From: Streptomyces formicae
GTDB lineage: Bacteria; Actinomycetota; Actinomycetes; Streptomycetales; Streptomycetaceae
Length of the DNA stretch: 64,000 nucleotides
NCBI RefSeq assembly: GCF_022647665.1
Contig: NZ_CP071872.1
Location: 4,030,001-4,094,000, forward strand
Reading direction: 5' to 3'
In this document: positions 1 to 10,000 of the stretch, one piece after another
Layout of the letters: every line of letters begins with the position of its first letter
Position numbering within the stretch: the first letter of the stretch is position 1
Program-made: the position numbers and the translations under genes
Notes under the pieces: model-generated
The model's database searches: none
Told to the model about the DNA's origin: nothing
The model's input: the letters and a program-made list of their open reading frames with translations, nothing else

Positions 1-139
1 GTCGGCGAGCCGGTCGCGTGCTGCGCAGGCCAGCTCAGAAAAGGCATAGGGCTCGTAGCCGGGAAGGCTGGAGGCGAGGAGACTTCGGACTTCGTCAGTG
101 CCGAAGAGTTCTGCGACCCGATCAGTGCTCGATCTCATA
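1..139 (-). CDS. Partial hypothetical protein, N-terminus only
   Basis: A reading frame on the minus strand starts with ATG at 139 and runs off the left edge of the window. The 46 visible residues begin MRSSTDRVAELFG and read naturally for a high-GC gene, without any motif I recognise. It lies downstream of, and on the same strand as, the OLD-family gene, about 200 bp away, so the two could be cotranscribed unless the palindrome at 291-348 terminates transcription. The ribosome site ahead of ATG is weak (AAGAAAGA). Function unknown. Confidence 0.45.
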
Positions 140-290
140 GTGGTCTTTCTTGTTGGCCCCGCGCCAGACACCACCGTCCTCCGCGAGTGGCTCTCGCACA
201 ACACCGAATTGTGTGACCGTGGCCACAGTGCGGCGGACGACAGTGTTGACCTGAGCGGGCCTGTAGTGGCGCCGATTGCGGAAGGGGTCA

Positions 291-348
291 CACGGCCTGA
301 ACCTGCGGACAGCACGGGGCCCCGTGCTGTCCGCAGGTTCAGGCCGTG
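291..348. repeat. Perfect 58-bp palindrome over the 3' end of the OLD-family gene
   Basis: Two 29-nt arms (291-319 and 320-348) are exact reverse complements with no spacer; the centre is GGGGCCCC. The right arm contains the stop codon and last codons of the OLD-family gene. It could act as a transcription terminator in RNA, but it has no loop and no T-run and is longer than most terminators. A small inverted duplication of the gene end is an alternative origin. Confidence 0.9.
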
Positions 349-2315
349 AGCTTCTTGAAGACCGTCTCGAAGCGGTCGAGGGTGTCGTCATCGACCTGCG
401 CGAAGAAGTCGTCCTTGTCCCGGGTGAGCTGGTGTGCGGGTCCGACGTGGTCGAAGTCCCGGCGCTTCTGCTGCTTTTCCCGGGCGATCCCGATGCGCTT
501 GAGGATCGGGAGGGGCTTGTCGGGGGTGAACAGGTCTTCCTCGTTGATGGTCACCTCGGTCGCCTTGTTGTAGAGCCAGAGGTAGTCCTTGGTGGAGAAC
601 AGGTCCTCAATGTCAGCCGTCTCCGGAAGCCCGTCGAGCTGGCCAATGACGGTGATGTGGGACGTGTCGACGTTGGCGGCCTCAGCAGCGCTGAGAACCT
701 TGGCGGTCACCTTGGTGGTCTCTGCCCCATCGATGAGCGCACGAACGGACAACCGACGTCCCATGACGGCGATGAAGGCCGGCATGTTGCCGATGCCGCC
801 GACCGGGATGATGGCCAGCCGGGGGTCGAGGCCGGTGCGGCCCTGGCTGACCAGGTAGTCGGACATGCGCATGAGGAAGACGAAGTCGCTGCTGCCTTCC
901 ACTGCCAGGAGCGAGCCGGCTCCGAGGAACAGGTGCTGCGCCACGGAGTATCCGAGCGCCGCCTCCACCGGCAGGATCGTCTTGGGGTCGGCCGACAGGC
1001 TGACCGAGGTGATGACCACGCCTAGGTTCGGATCTTCGCGGGTCGCCTGGTCGTGGATGGCGCGCATGGTCTCGTACCGCGTGGGGTCGATCATGTGCTG
1101 GGAGTGGGTGGTGTAGAGGACCTGCTGCTTGGGTCCGAGTTCGCCGTAGACGTACCGGAGGAAGTCGCCTTGGGCCTCGCCGTGCAGGCTGGTGCCCGGT
1201 TCGTCCAGCAGGACGACGACGCGCTCGTCGGTGTCGCGGTAGGCGCTGAATGCGGCGAGGAAGGAGAAGAACCACTGGAAGCCGGTGGAGCGGGTGGAGA
1301 AGTTGGTTTCCACACCGCCGTGCCGGTCGTCGCGCAGCTCGATCTTGAGCAGCCGGTGGTGGGGCTGCGGCTGACCGTTGGCGTCCGGGGGCATGGGGAT
1401 CAGGTCAGTGTCGAAGACGACCGTGAGGTCCTCGTTCTGCTTCCAGTACTCGAAGACCTGAGCGCTCAGGTCCAGGCTGGCGGCCTGGAGCTCCGCCTTG
1501 CGGCTGGCGTAGTCCTCGTCCAAGAAGTCGTCCGGCCCCTCACCGGCGAGACGGAGCAGGGACATCATGGTCTCGTCGCCGCGCTTCCACTGCTTGGCCC
1601 TCGCGCGCTCGGCGAGCGCGTGGAGGTCGCAGTCACCGGGGAGCATCTCGTAGGTGGAGAAGTAGAAGAACTTCGGGAGCAGCTCGATCAGTTGCTCGTG
1701 CTCCTCGCCGCCGAGGCCCCCTTCGACGTACTGCTTGCGCCGGTCCAGCTCTGCCGGGACCTTCTCGATCGCCTTGACCCGCGCCGTCTTCTTGCCGCTG
1801 CCCGCTTCCCTGGCTCGGGCCTTCGCCGCAGCACTCACGGCCTCGATGGTCGTGTGGTCCCCGGCGATGACCCTCTGGTCCTCCTCGTCGTCGACGCCAG
1901 CCTCGTCGAAAACGTCCGGCAAGACGTCCTCGAGGGCGCAGTACACCTCGGCTCGGAGGCTGCCGTCGTAGAGGCGTGACGCCTTGACGCACGCCTTCGC
2001 CGGCGGACGTACGCCGACCACTTCCTCGATCGCGTCGAAATCCGCGTCCTCCAGGTCGAAGAAGGCCGTCACGGGGGCGAACGTGTCGAGATCCTTCGTC
2101 CGCCGGTCCCTGGCCAGGTTCCGCCGCGGATAGTCGGTGGTGACATGGAAGTCGTCCGCGTTGTTGGCAGGGTTCAGCCGATGCAGAGCCTTGAGAACCG
2201 TCGTCTTGCCCGACTCGTTCTTACCGATCAGGCACGTGACCTCGGGGTCGACAGCCATGGTCTGCTTGTTCGTGATGTTGCGGAAGCCCTCAATCTCCAC
2301 TGACGTCACCAGCAT
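339..2315 (-). CDS. OLD-family ATP-dependent nuclease (AAA ATPase plus TOPRIM-like region)
   Basis: This 658-residue protein has an N-terminal ABC/SMC-type ATPase half with a Walker A motif GKNESGKTT near residue 30. A Walker B and H-loop region follows (LLDEPGTSLH, then TTHSQHMID). The C-terminal part has TOPRIM-like elements (VEGSSDFVFL and ALIDGAE), although the usual DxD of TOPRIM is not clear. OLD proteins are DNA nucleases that often serve in phage defence, alone or with a partner gene. ATG at 2315 is chosen over the in-frame TTG at 2330 because GGAGGGGAGAG sits just upstream of it. A defence role is inference; no helicase partner is visible in the window. Confidence 0.8.
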   Translation of the reverse strand: MLVTSVEIEGFRNITNKQTMAVDPEVTCLIGKNESGKTTVLKALHRLNPANNADDFHVTTDYPRRNLARDRRTKDLDTFAPVTAFFDLEDADFDAIEEVVGVRPPAKACVKASRLYDGSLRAEVYCALEDVLPDVFDEAGVDDEEDQRVIAGDHTTIEAVSAAAKARAREAGSGKKTARVKAIEKVPAELDRRKQYVEGGLGGEEHEQLIELLPKFFYFSTYEMLPGDCDLHALAERARAKQWKRGDETMMSLLRLAGEGPDDFLDEDYASRKAELQAASLDLSAQVFEYWKQNEDLTVVFDTDLIPMPPDANGQPQPHHRLLKIELRDDRHGGVETNFSTRSTGFQWFFSFLAAFSAYRDTDERVVVLLDEPGTSLHGEAQGDFLRYVYGELGPKQQVLYTTHSQHMIDPTRYETMRAIHDQATREDPNLGVVITSVSLSADPKTILPVEAALGYSVAQHLFLGAGSLLAVEGSSDFVFLMRMSDYLVSQGRTGLDPRLAIIPVGGIGNMPAFIAVMGRRLSVRALIDGAETTKVTAKVLSAAEAANVDTSHITVIGQLDGLPETADIEDLFSTKDYLWLYNKATEVTINEEDLFTPDKPLPILKRIGIAREKQQKRRDFDHVGPAHQLTRDKDDFFAQVDDDTLDRFETVFKKLTA

Positions 2316-2367
2316 GGCTCTCCCCTCCAAGGGCCACGTTGCCCTTGTCTGTTCCGCGCATCGTGGG

Positions 2368-2389
2368 ACCTGTGCCAGACGGGACAGGT
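2368..2389. promoter_or_regulatory. Imperfect palindrome upstream of the OLD-family gene, possible operator
   Basis: The sequence reads ACCTGTGCC-AGAC-GGGACAGGT, giving 9-nt arms with one mismatch. It lies about 55 bp upstream of the ATG at 2315, in the expected promoter area of this minus-strand gene. Operator function is inference. Confidence 0.3.
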
Positions 2390-2420
2390 GCGACCGCGCG
2401 ATGTGGCTTAATCAGCCAGT

Positions 2421-2755
2421 ATGAATCCCGCCACTGACAGTCGTGTCCCGCTTTTCGGCGGGGACCTCGCGGTCGACGTACGTATCGACGGCAGCGAGGA
2501 CATGGTGGCGCGCTGCTCATCGACCAGGTCGCGGACTCACGCCGCGCCGTTGAGGACAGCGCTGCCCAGCCGGGGCGCAGCGGTTCGCCGACAGTCAGGC
2601 GGCTGCTCCGCGACCGGTACGGGCGCGCTGCCGCGGCGTACTACAGGCCCCGTGACGGGTTCGATCCGGAAGCCGCCTCGGTCCGATCGGTGTACGCCGG
2701 GGCAGGGGTCTGCACTGACACCGGCAGCCGGTTGGCACCATCATCGGCGGGGTGA
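2421..2755 (+). pseudogene. Degenerate open frame, gene remnant of unknown family
   Basis: A coding-like stretch in the frame ending at TGA 2753-2755 reads LLRDRYGRAAAAYYR and then RSVYAGAGVCTDTG, with good high-GC codon use. It has no start codon in that frame. A possible N-terminal part (ATG 2421, MNPATDSRVPLFGGD) lies in another frame, so at least one frameshift near 2515 would be needed to join them. I do not recognise the family. The stretch fills the gap between the OLD-family gene and the transposition operon, where the outer end of the Tn7-like element would be expected. Confidence 0.3.
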
Positions 2756-3032
2756 GGCGATGCGGGCTGGCCCGGCGGGAGGTTGGCTGATTTCGGCGGT
2801 TCGCGCGCGTGGGCACGCTTGACTGGAGCGCATGATCGACACGCACCACCCGTCGGCCCCCGGCAACCCCGCCTTACCCCCACCGCCACGGCAGATCTCG
2901 GGAGCGCAACGCGGTGTGCAGGCCGCAGTGGAGGCCAGTCCTCGAGCATCTGGTCCGGCAGACGGAGGATGCAACCGGCCGCCGCCGGCAGCAGTCCGCG
3001 AGCCGGTTCGCGCACCCGGTCACCCCGCCGGG

Positions 3033-3818
3033 ATGCCAGACGAGATGCCGGAAGATGCAGAGGGGACCGCGGAGTTACCGGTCGGGATCGGCGACCGGCT
3101 GGAGGCTCGGTTCGTCGACCAGGCGGGAAACGAGCAGCGGACGTTGTGGCCGGACGCCGCGCGTGGTGTCTGCTTGGAGGAGTGCGGCCCGGTGCGGCGG
3201 TTCCCGGTGCGGCACGGCAAGCGGATGGCGCCGGGGTGGTGGTGGTCGGCAACCGACGGTCGGCTGGTGCACTACGCGTCCGGGGTGATGCGGACCCAGG
3301 TGATGCTGCTGGACCATGATCCCTCCGTGGTCGCGTTGGCGTGCCGCCCGGTGGATCTCGGCTGGCGTGAGCGTGAGGGGGTCTGGGTGCGGCACGCACC
3401 GCATCTGATGGCCCGGCTCGCGGATGGCAGGGGTCTGCTGGCGGACTGCGCCGGGCACGGGGAGATCTCACCGCGCCTGGCCGCTCGGGCTGCGGTGATG
3501 GAGGCCGCGGCCGCGGCGGTGGGGTGGCAGTACCGGGTCCTGCGGCCCCCGGATACGGTGCTGGCGGCCAATCTGCGCTGGCTGGCCGGGTACCGGCACC
3601 CCCGCTACAGGGGCGGCGAACTGGCCGGGCGCGCGGCCGAGGTCTTCCGGCGGCCGCGGCCGCTGATCGAGGGGGTGCGTGAACTCGGCGATCCGGTTCA
3701 GGTCTTCCCGGTGGTCTTCCACGCGCTGTGGCACGGCGACTTGTCGGCTCCGCTCGACGCGCCCCTGCACGAGCGGGTGAACGTGACGGCGGTCCCCCAG
3801 GCGCGGGGGCAGAGGTGA
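3033..3818 (+). CDS. tnsA-like: TnsA-like endonuclease subunit with apparently lost catalytic residues
   Basis: This protein of about 261 residues resembles the TnsA-like heteromeric transposase endonuclease subunits of actinomycetes. The family layout is visible: a GWWWSATDGR motif, then YASGVMRTQVMLLDHDP, then VRHAPHLMARLADG. In the family as I recall it, the second motif has a catalytic Glu (SxLER) and the third an Asp (HAPDxxA) followed by DV(R/K). Here these positions read Met, His and ADC, so second-strand cleavage may be lost. The stop overlaps the tnsB start by 4 bp (GTGA). The start is uncertain: ATG 3033 is chosen because residues from the earlier ATG 2832 are a Pro-rich, poorly coding stretch. 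Confidence 0.7.
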   Translation: MPDEMPEDAEGTAELPVGIGDRLEARFVDQAGNEQRTLWPDAARGVCLEECGPVRRFPVRHGKRMAPGWWWSATDGRLVHYASGVMRTQVMLLDHDPSVVALACRPVDLGWREREGVWVRHAPHLMARLADGRGLLADCAGHGEISPRLAARAAVMEAAAAAVGWQYRVLRPPDTVLAANLRWLAGYRHPRYRGGELAGRAAEVFRRPRPLIEGVRELGDPVQVFPVVFHALWHGDLSAPLDAPLHERVNVTAVPQARGQR

Positions 3819-5983
3819 ACGACACGGTACTGGGGCCCGGAACGCAACTCCGCTTCGCGAAGCGGACCTGGACGGTCGTCATGCTGGAAGGGCCGTGCGT
3901 AAAGCTGATCGACGCGGACAACTCCGTGGCCACGGTCTTGGCGAACTTCCTCTTCGCCGACCCCGACTTCGAAGTGGTGGGCGCCCCGCAGCGCGGCGTG
4001 CCGCCATTCGGGCTCCTGGAGGAACTGCCGGAGCAGGTGCGCGAGCGTGCGTATGCCTGGGAGCGGCACGTGCGTGAGGTGGAGACCGGATGCCCCGTTC
4101 CGGGACAGGACCAGGTGCCGCGGGCCGAGTTCGATCCGGCCATGCGCACCATGGCGGAGCGGGAGGAGGCCAAGGCCGCCGAGCTGACGGCGGCCGGGCA
4201 GCCGGCCAGTGCGGTGACGGTGCGGCGGATGCGGGCCCGCTACCGGGAGCAGGGCCTGTGGGGGCTGGTGGACGGCCGGGCCGCCCGGCGGCGCTCGCCG
4301 GTGGGGCGCGCGGACGAGCGGGTGGTCGCCGCGATCGAGCAGGCACTTGATGCGCAGCGGGAGCGGTCGACCGGGACGCTGAGCCGGCTGCGGCGTGCGG
4401 TCGGCTGGATTCTGGAGGATACGCATGGCGCGGGGGCGGTGAAGGTGCCGCCTGCCTCGACGTTCAACCGGCTGGTGCACGCCCTCGCAGACCGTCAGGG
4501 GCTGCTGGGAACCGCGGCGCAGCGGCGCCGTCATTCCTCACGGCCGGCTCCGCCGTTCACCCCGACGGTGGCGCTGCGGCCCGGTGAGCTGGTGATGCTG
4601 GACAGCACCCCTTTGGACGTGATGGTGGTTCTGGCCGACGGGGTGGTGGGTAAGGCCGAGCTGACGATCGCGCTGGACGTGGCGACGCGCAGTATCTGCG
4701 CGACCGTTCTGCGGCCGATGGGCACAGGGTCGGTGGACGCGGCGATTCTGCTGGCGCAGATGGTGACGCCCATGCGGATGCGCCCGGGATGGGAAGATGC
4801 GCTGGCGATGTCCCGGTCAACCATCCCCTACGGGCGGCTGGTGTCCCTGGACGCGCGGCTGGAGGGGGCGGCAGCCCGTCCGGTGATCAGCCCAGAGACG
4901 GTGGTCGTCGACCAGGGCCGGGTGTTCGTCTCCGCCTCGTTCGTCGCGGCGTGCGACAGCCTGGGGGTGTCGGTGCAGCCGGCGCCGCCGGCCAACGGCC
5001 CGGCCAAGGGACATGTCGAGAGGATGTTCCTCACCATCGGCGACCGGTTCTCCCAGTACGTGGCCGGTTACACCGGATCCGACGTCACTCAGCGCGGCTC
5101 TCACGTCGAGGACGAGGCGTGCTGGACGCTTCCTCAGATCCAGGACCTGCTGGACGAGTGGCTGATCGCGGACTGGCAGCACCGCCCGCACGCATCCCTG
5201 CGCCATCCGCTGGCCCCCAAGCTCGCGGTGTCGCCGAACGAGATGTGGGCCGCGCTGGTCGGCGTGACCGGCTATGTCCCGGTGCTGCTCAGCGAAGAAG
5301 ACTACGTCGAGCTCATGCCGGTCAAGCGGCTGGGCATCAACGACTACGGCATCCGCTTCGGCTACCGCACCTACGACCACGAGGTCCTCAACCCGCACCG
5401 CGGGCGCAGGTCGACGGCCCCGGACGGGATGTGGGAGGTGCACCACAACCCTTATGACCCCCAGCAGATCTGGGTGCGACTGCCTGCCGGCTGGGAAGAG
5501 GTGCCCTGGATCCACAAGGAGCGGGTAAGCCTGCCCTTCACCGACTTCACCTGGCGGCACATCCGCGCGACCGTCGAGCGCCGCGGCGACCGAGACGAGC
5601 ACGAGCAACAGCTCGCCCAGGCCCTGGACCGCCTCCTGCGGCGGGCCGGCAACGGGGAAGGCACCCGCCGCGAGCGGACTGTCGCGGCACGCGCCAGCGC
5701 CGCAGCCTCCCTCGCCAGGCCCGCCCCAAACCAGCAGGAGCCGCCCGACCCCCTCACCGCCCCGACCCTCTCCTACGGCTTGGTCGGCGCCTTCACCCCA
5801 GCAAGCCTGGATGCGCCCGACGACGAAGAGTTCGAGGACGGCTGGGACGAGGACGAAGACCCGCTCGGCCCATCAGACGATGCCGGCGACGACCCCGCCG
5901 GGGACGGACAGCCATCCGGGCGGGCCGCAGTCCCCCGCCCGTCGCGGATCTACGATGCCCGCCAGGAGGCAACCCAGTGGTAG
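3815..5983 (+). CDS. tnsB-like: TnsB/Mu-type DDE transposase
   Basis: A 722-residue recombinase with an rve-type catalytic core. The DD35E triad is visible: Asp263 in MLDSTPLD, Asp366 in VVVDQGRV and Glu402 in KGHVERMF. The N-terminal part has a helix-turn-helix-like stretch, the region after the core fits the Mu-transposase C-terminal domain, and the last 60 residues are very acidic. TnsB proteins bind repeated sites at the transposon ends and catalyse 3'-end cleavage and strand transfer. GTG 3815 overlaps the tnsA stop. The next gene starts 7 bp inside this one, so tnsA-B-C are translationally coupled. Confidence 0.9.
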   Translation: MNDTVLGPGTQLRFAKRTWTVVMLEGPCVKLIDADNSVATVLANFLFADPDFEVVGAPQRGVPPFGLLEELPEQVRERAYAWERHVREVETGCPVPGQDQVPRAEFDPAMRTMAEREEAKAAELTAAGQPASAVTVRRMRARYREQGLWGLVDGRAARRRSPVGRADERVVAAIEQALDAQRERSTGTLSRLRRAVGWILEDTHGAGAVKVPPASTFNRLVHALADRQGLLGTAAQRRRHSSRPAPPFTPTVALRPGELVMLDSTPLDVMVVLADGVVGKAELTIALDVATRSICATVLRPMGTGSVDAAILLAQMVTPMRMRPGWEDALAMSRSTIPYGRLVSLDARLEGAAARPVISPETVVVDQGRVFVSASFVAACDSLGVSVQPAPPANGPAKGHVERMFLTIGDRFSQYVAGYTGSDVTQRGSHVEDEACWTLPQIQDLLDEWLIADWQHRPHASLRHPLAPKLAVSPNEMWAALVGVTGYVPVLLSEEDYVELMPVKRLGINDYGIRFGYRTYDHEVLNPHRGRRSTAPDGMWEVHHNPYDPQQIWVRLPAGWEEVPWIHKERVSLPFTDFTWRHIRATVERRGDRDEHEQQLAQALDRLLRRAGNGEGTRRERTVAARASAAASLARPAPNQQEPPDPLTAPTLSYGLVGAFTPASLDAPDDEEFEDGWDEDEDPLGPSDDAGDDPAGDGQPSGRAAVPRPSRIYDARQEATQW

Positions 5984-7035
5984 CAGTCCCCGAAGCCGGT
6001 CCCGTCCCGGACGAGGAGCAGCAGATGGCGGCCTATGCGCCGCCGACCACTCGGGAGGGCTGGCAGCAGTTCGTCGGCACTCCCCCGCTGCAGCCCCCGC
6101 CCACTGGAGACGAGGACTGGTCGCTTGAGGAACGTCTGGACTACCACTCCCGGTTCGTCGTCCTGACCACCCCGGCGATGGAGCGCATCTCGCTGTCGGT
6201 GCGGCGGCTTATGCTCCTCAACCGCCGCCAACAGGGCACGGCGCGCCGCGGGCTGATCGTGTCCGGGCCGCCCACCACCGGCAAGACCACCACCCTGCTG
6301 GAAATGGGCCGTACCTTCGAACTCGCCGAACAACGCCGCCACCCCGGCCGCACCGACCGCCTGCCCGTGGTGTTCCTGGCGGTGCCGCCCGCCTCCACTC
6401 CCAAGATGCTGGTATCGGAGTTCGCCCGGTTCCTCGGCATCCCTATCGCGGCCCGGATGAACCAGGCGCAGATCACCGACGCCGTCTGCCACCTGCTGTG
6501 CCAGCTGGGCACCGCGCTGGTCCTCGTCGACGACGTCCACCTGCTCGACACCCGCACCCGGGCCGGCGCGGAGACCTCCGACCAGATGAAGCACCTCGGC
6601 GAGAGGATCCCGGCGACGTTCGTCTACGCAGGCGTCGACGTCGAGGCATCCCCCCTGCTGAACGGGCCGCGCGGCGCACAGTTGGCAGGCCGCTTCACCC
6701 TGGTCCGCAACACCGCGCTGTCCTGCGGCAGCGCCGAACAGCGCGCGACCTGGCTGGACCTGGTCACCGACATGGAGAACGCCCTGCACCTGCGCCACCA
6801 CACCGGGGGCACTCTGGCCCGGCACGCCGACTACCTCCACCAGCGCACCGGCGGAGTCATGGGAAGCCTCTCCCACCTCATCCGTGAAGCCGCCCTCACC
6901 GCCCTCCTCGACGGCAGCGAAAAGATCACCAAACGGCTCCTGGCCGGCATCCAGCTCGACATCCGCGCGGAGCAGCAAGCCCGCCCGCCCCGAAAACGCC
7001 TCCCGCGCCCCCGCAGCCACGGCACTGGATCCTGA
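5977..7035 (+). CDS. tnsC-like: TnsC/TniB-type AAA+ ATPase, transposition regulator
   Basis: A 352-residue AAA+ protein with Walker A GPPTTGKTT near residue 97 and Walker B ALVLVDDVHLL near residue 182. TnsC/TniB proteins link the target selector (TniQ/TnsD) to the transposase and form filaments on target DNA. GTG 5977 is preceded by GGAGGC and overlaps the tnsB stop. The C-terminus is basic and Pro/Arg-rich, typical of DNA contact. It is followed 12 bp later by the tniQ start, so all four genes form one operon. Confidence 0.9.
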   Translation: MVAVPEAGPVPDEEQQMAAYAPPTTREGWQQFVGTPPLQPPPTGDEDWSLEERLDYHSRFVVLTTPAMERISLSVRRLMLLNRRQQGTARRGLIVSGPPTTGKTTTLLEMGRTFELAEQRRHPGRTDRLPVVFLAVPPASTPKMLVSEFARFLGIPIAARMNQAQITDAVCHLLCQLGTALVLVDDVHLLDTRTRAGAETSDQMKHLGERIPATFVYAGVDVEASPLLNGPRGAQLAGRFTLVRNTALSCGSAEQRATWLDLVTDMENALHLRHHTGGTLARHADYLHQRTGGVMGSLSHLIREAALTALLDGSEKITKRLLAGIQLDIRAEQQARPPRKRLPRPRSHGTGS

Positions 7036-7047
7036 CGAGGCGGACCA

Positions 7048-10000
7048 GTGGTGAAGACCACCAGCCCTTTGATGGAACCTGCCGTCAGGGATCATTCGCA
7101 GCCACCACAGCGCGAGCGGAATGAACTCGCCCTGCACAGTCTGCCTTTGGGCGCGGTGCGTGTAGCTCCGCTGAGCGGCGAGACGACGCTGTCGTTCATG
7201 AGCAGAGTCGCCGCCCGGTACAGGCTCACGGCCAAAGAGCTCATCGGCGCGCTCGTGGACGTGGGACGGCGGCCCAATCTGTTCACGGTGCGACCCGATG
7301 GCGAAGTGGTCTTCAACGCCGAGGCCCGGGCGGTGGTCGCCGCCTTCTGCCGCATGCCCGAAGAACACCTGCACCGTGCCCTGCCGGCCTGGGGCAGGGA
7401 CGTTCCCTCGAGCAGACTCGGGAGCGGGCCGGCCGCCTGGGTCCGCACCCCAGCCACGATCCCGCCGACTGGACCAGGATGCCGGGCCTGCACCGCGACC
7501 GCCACACAGGGCCGGGAGGAAGCACGCCGCTACCTCCAGCCCCACGGCCGGGTATGCGTCAAGCACCAGTGCTGGATGCTGGAAACACCCGTCGTCGACG
7601 GGGCAACGGCGGGCCCCGGGCAGCTCGACCTGCTGTATGCGCCGCAGATCGGGGCGGCCCAGCGCCGTCATGTACGGCTGCTGCGACGCTATCCGCACGC
7701 TGCCGAAGCATTCACCGTGGCGCAAGCGATTCTGGCTGCATGGTGGGACGAGCCCTGGCCGGAAGAGATCCTCTGGCCCGACCGGCTGCGACTGATGGCA
7801 CCCGGCAACGACCTCGCATGGCGTGCCGCGGCGCGGGATGCGGTTACCTATCCCGAAGCCGTCACGCTGACCGCGGCCTTGACCGACCCGGGCGTACAGC
7901 AGCAGCTACTCGATGACACGGGCCAACATCAGCCGCACGCGCTGGCCGATGTCCCCAGCTTCGTCGACGAACTGGCCCGGCGCCTTGAGCGGCCATGGAT
8001 CGCCGGTCGCCTCAACGCCATCACGACAGGCCCGCTGAACGCCTGGGTACGCGCCTGCGTACGCACCCAGGCCGGGCACAAGCCGAAGACACGCAGCATG
8101 TGGCACGTCTCCCCGCCCCACCGGCCCGCACCGATCACCCGGCTCCTGGCCGAAACCCGGCCCGTCGACGAAGCGCCCGGAAAAACGGAGTCGGCGGGGG
8201 CGCCGGCCCCAGACGTGGCTGAGACCGCCAAGGGGTTCGCGCGCGGCCTGCGCCACGCCCGTGCCTACGCCACCGAGCACGGCCACCTCTGCATTCCTTA
8301 CCGGTACGAAAAGGACGGGTTCCAACTCGGCCTGTGGCTGTCCAACCAGCGCGCAGCAGGCCCCCAGCTCTCCCCTGAGCGCAGCCTGGCCCTGGCCGCT
8401 CTTGACCCGTGGTGGAATCCTGCGTGGAGCACGCTGTGGCAGCGCATCTATCTGCGCGCACGACGGCTGCTGGACTCAGGCACCGACATCAGACCCGAGC
8501 AGGGCTTCCCGGGCACCAGCGAGAATCTCGGCACCTGGCTGTACCGGCAGTGCCAGGTCTACAGCAGCCTCCACCCCCAGCAGCGCAGACTACTGGCACA
8601 GATCGGCATCAGTGCCGAGGCCGCCCGCCACGCACTGCCGCGGCGTCGCAACCTCGCCGAGGCCCGTGACCGGGGCCTGACCAACGCACGCGCCTACTGG
8701 AAGCAGCACGGGCACCTTTGTGCGAGCGCTACTGATACGTACGCCGACTTCCCAATCGGCCAATGGCTGACCAACCACCGCGTACGCGCCCGACGCGGCA
8801 TTCTCGATCCCGCCCTCACGCAGCAGTTGGACACAATGGATCCGTGGTGGGCGCCACCCTGGCCCTCCGACTGGCAGCGAGCCTGCTACACGGTGCGCGA
8901 TCTTGTCCGCTCCGGCCACCCCCTCGACCCCGGAAGCGCCTTTGCAGCCTTCGATGACGAGCTCGGTCAATGGCTATACACCCAATGTGTGTCCTACCCC
9001 GGCTTGGCAGTGGAACAGCGCCGACAGCTCGCGGCCGTCGGACTGACTGAGCAGACTGTCGCAACCGCCCGCCCCAACCCCGCCACCCACAGGCCGTCCC
9101 TGGAGACCGGTCTCCACTACGCCCGCTCCTACGCGGCACTGCACGGCGACCTCAACGCATCACCCTCCGACCGGCACGAGGGCTTCCCCGTCGGAGGCTG
9201 GCTGGCCCGCCAGCGGCACCAAGCCAACCTCTACACTGGCAAGTTCGCCGCGCCCTACCCAGCCGACTCGCTCCTGGCAGCCGTCGACCCGTGGTGGAAC
9301 CCCCCGTGGAACGGGGACTGGCAGATCAACCACCGCGCCGCCCGCAAACTCGTCGAAGACGGTCTCAGGCTCCTCCCTGCACAAGGATTCCCCGGCACCC
9401 CCGACTGGACTGGGCAGTGGCTCTACACCCAGTGCGTCGCCTACCAGAACCTCCACCCGGGGCAGCAACACAGGCTCACGCAACTCGGCATCACCGCCAC
9501 CAATGCCCCCACCGCACGGCCCCGTCGCGTCACCCAGCAATCCTCATTCGACACCGGCCTGGGCCACGCCCGCTCCTACGCTGCCCGACACGGACACCTC
9601 GCCGTGCCCAGAAGCGCGAACCACCACGGCTACCGGCTGGGGACATGGCTCGCCCACCAACGCAAACGGGCCGCCAACGGCCGACTCCCCCACCGTCGCG
9701 CCGAGGCCCTCGACGTCCTTGACTCATGGTGGAACCCATCCTGGGGCCTACCATGGCAAATCACCTACCATGCCGTCAGAAACGAGATCCACGGCCACGC
9801 TCTGAACGCGGCCGCAGGTTTCCCCGGACTCCCTCCAGCCGCCACCAGATGGCTGCTCACCCAGTGCACCAACTATGACGACCTCCATCCGGGCCAGCAG
9901 GAACTCCTGACCGGCCTCGGCATAACACCCCAGGACGCACACGCCGCCCGCCCCCAGCAGGAAACACGCACGCGCCGCAGAACCGGCGCCAGCCGGTCGC

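Noticed and set aside
2700..2830. GTTGGC...TCGGCGG near-repeats before tnsA as Tn7-like end sites
   Set aside because: Only two loose copies, no matching set at the far side and no target duplication; the true ends of the tns element were not found.
5950..7725. A 591-residue minus-strand open frame opposite tnsC and tniQ
   Set aside because: The sense strand has clear Walker and TniQ motifs; the antisense frame has none.
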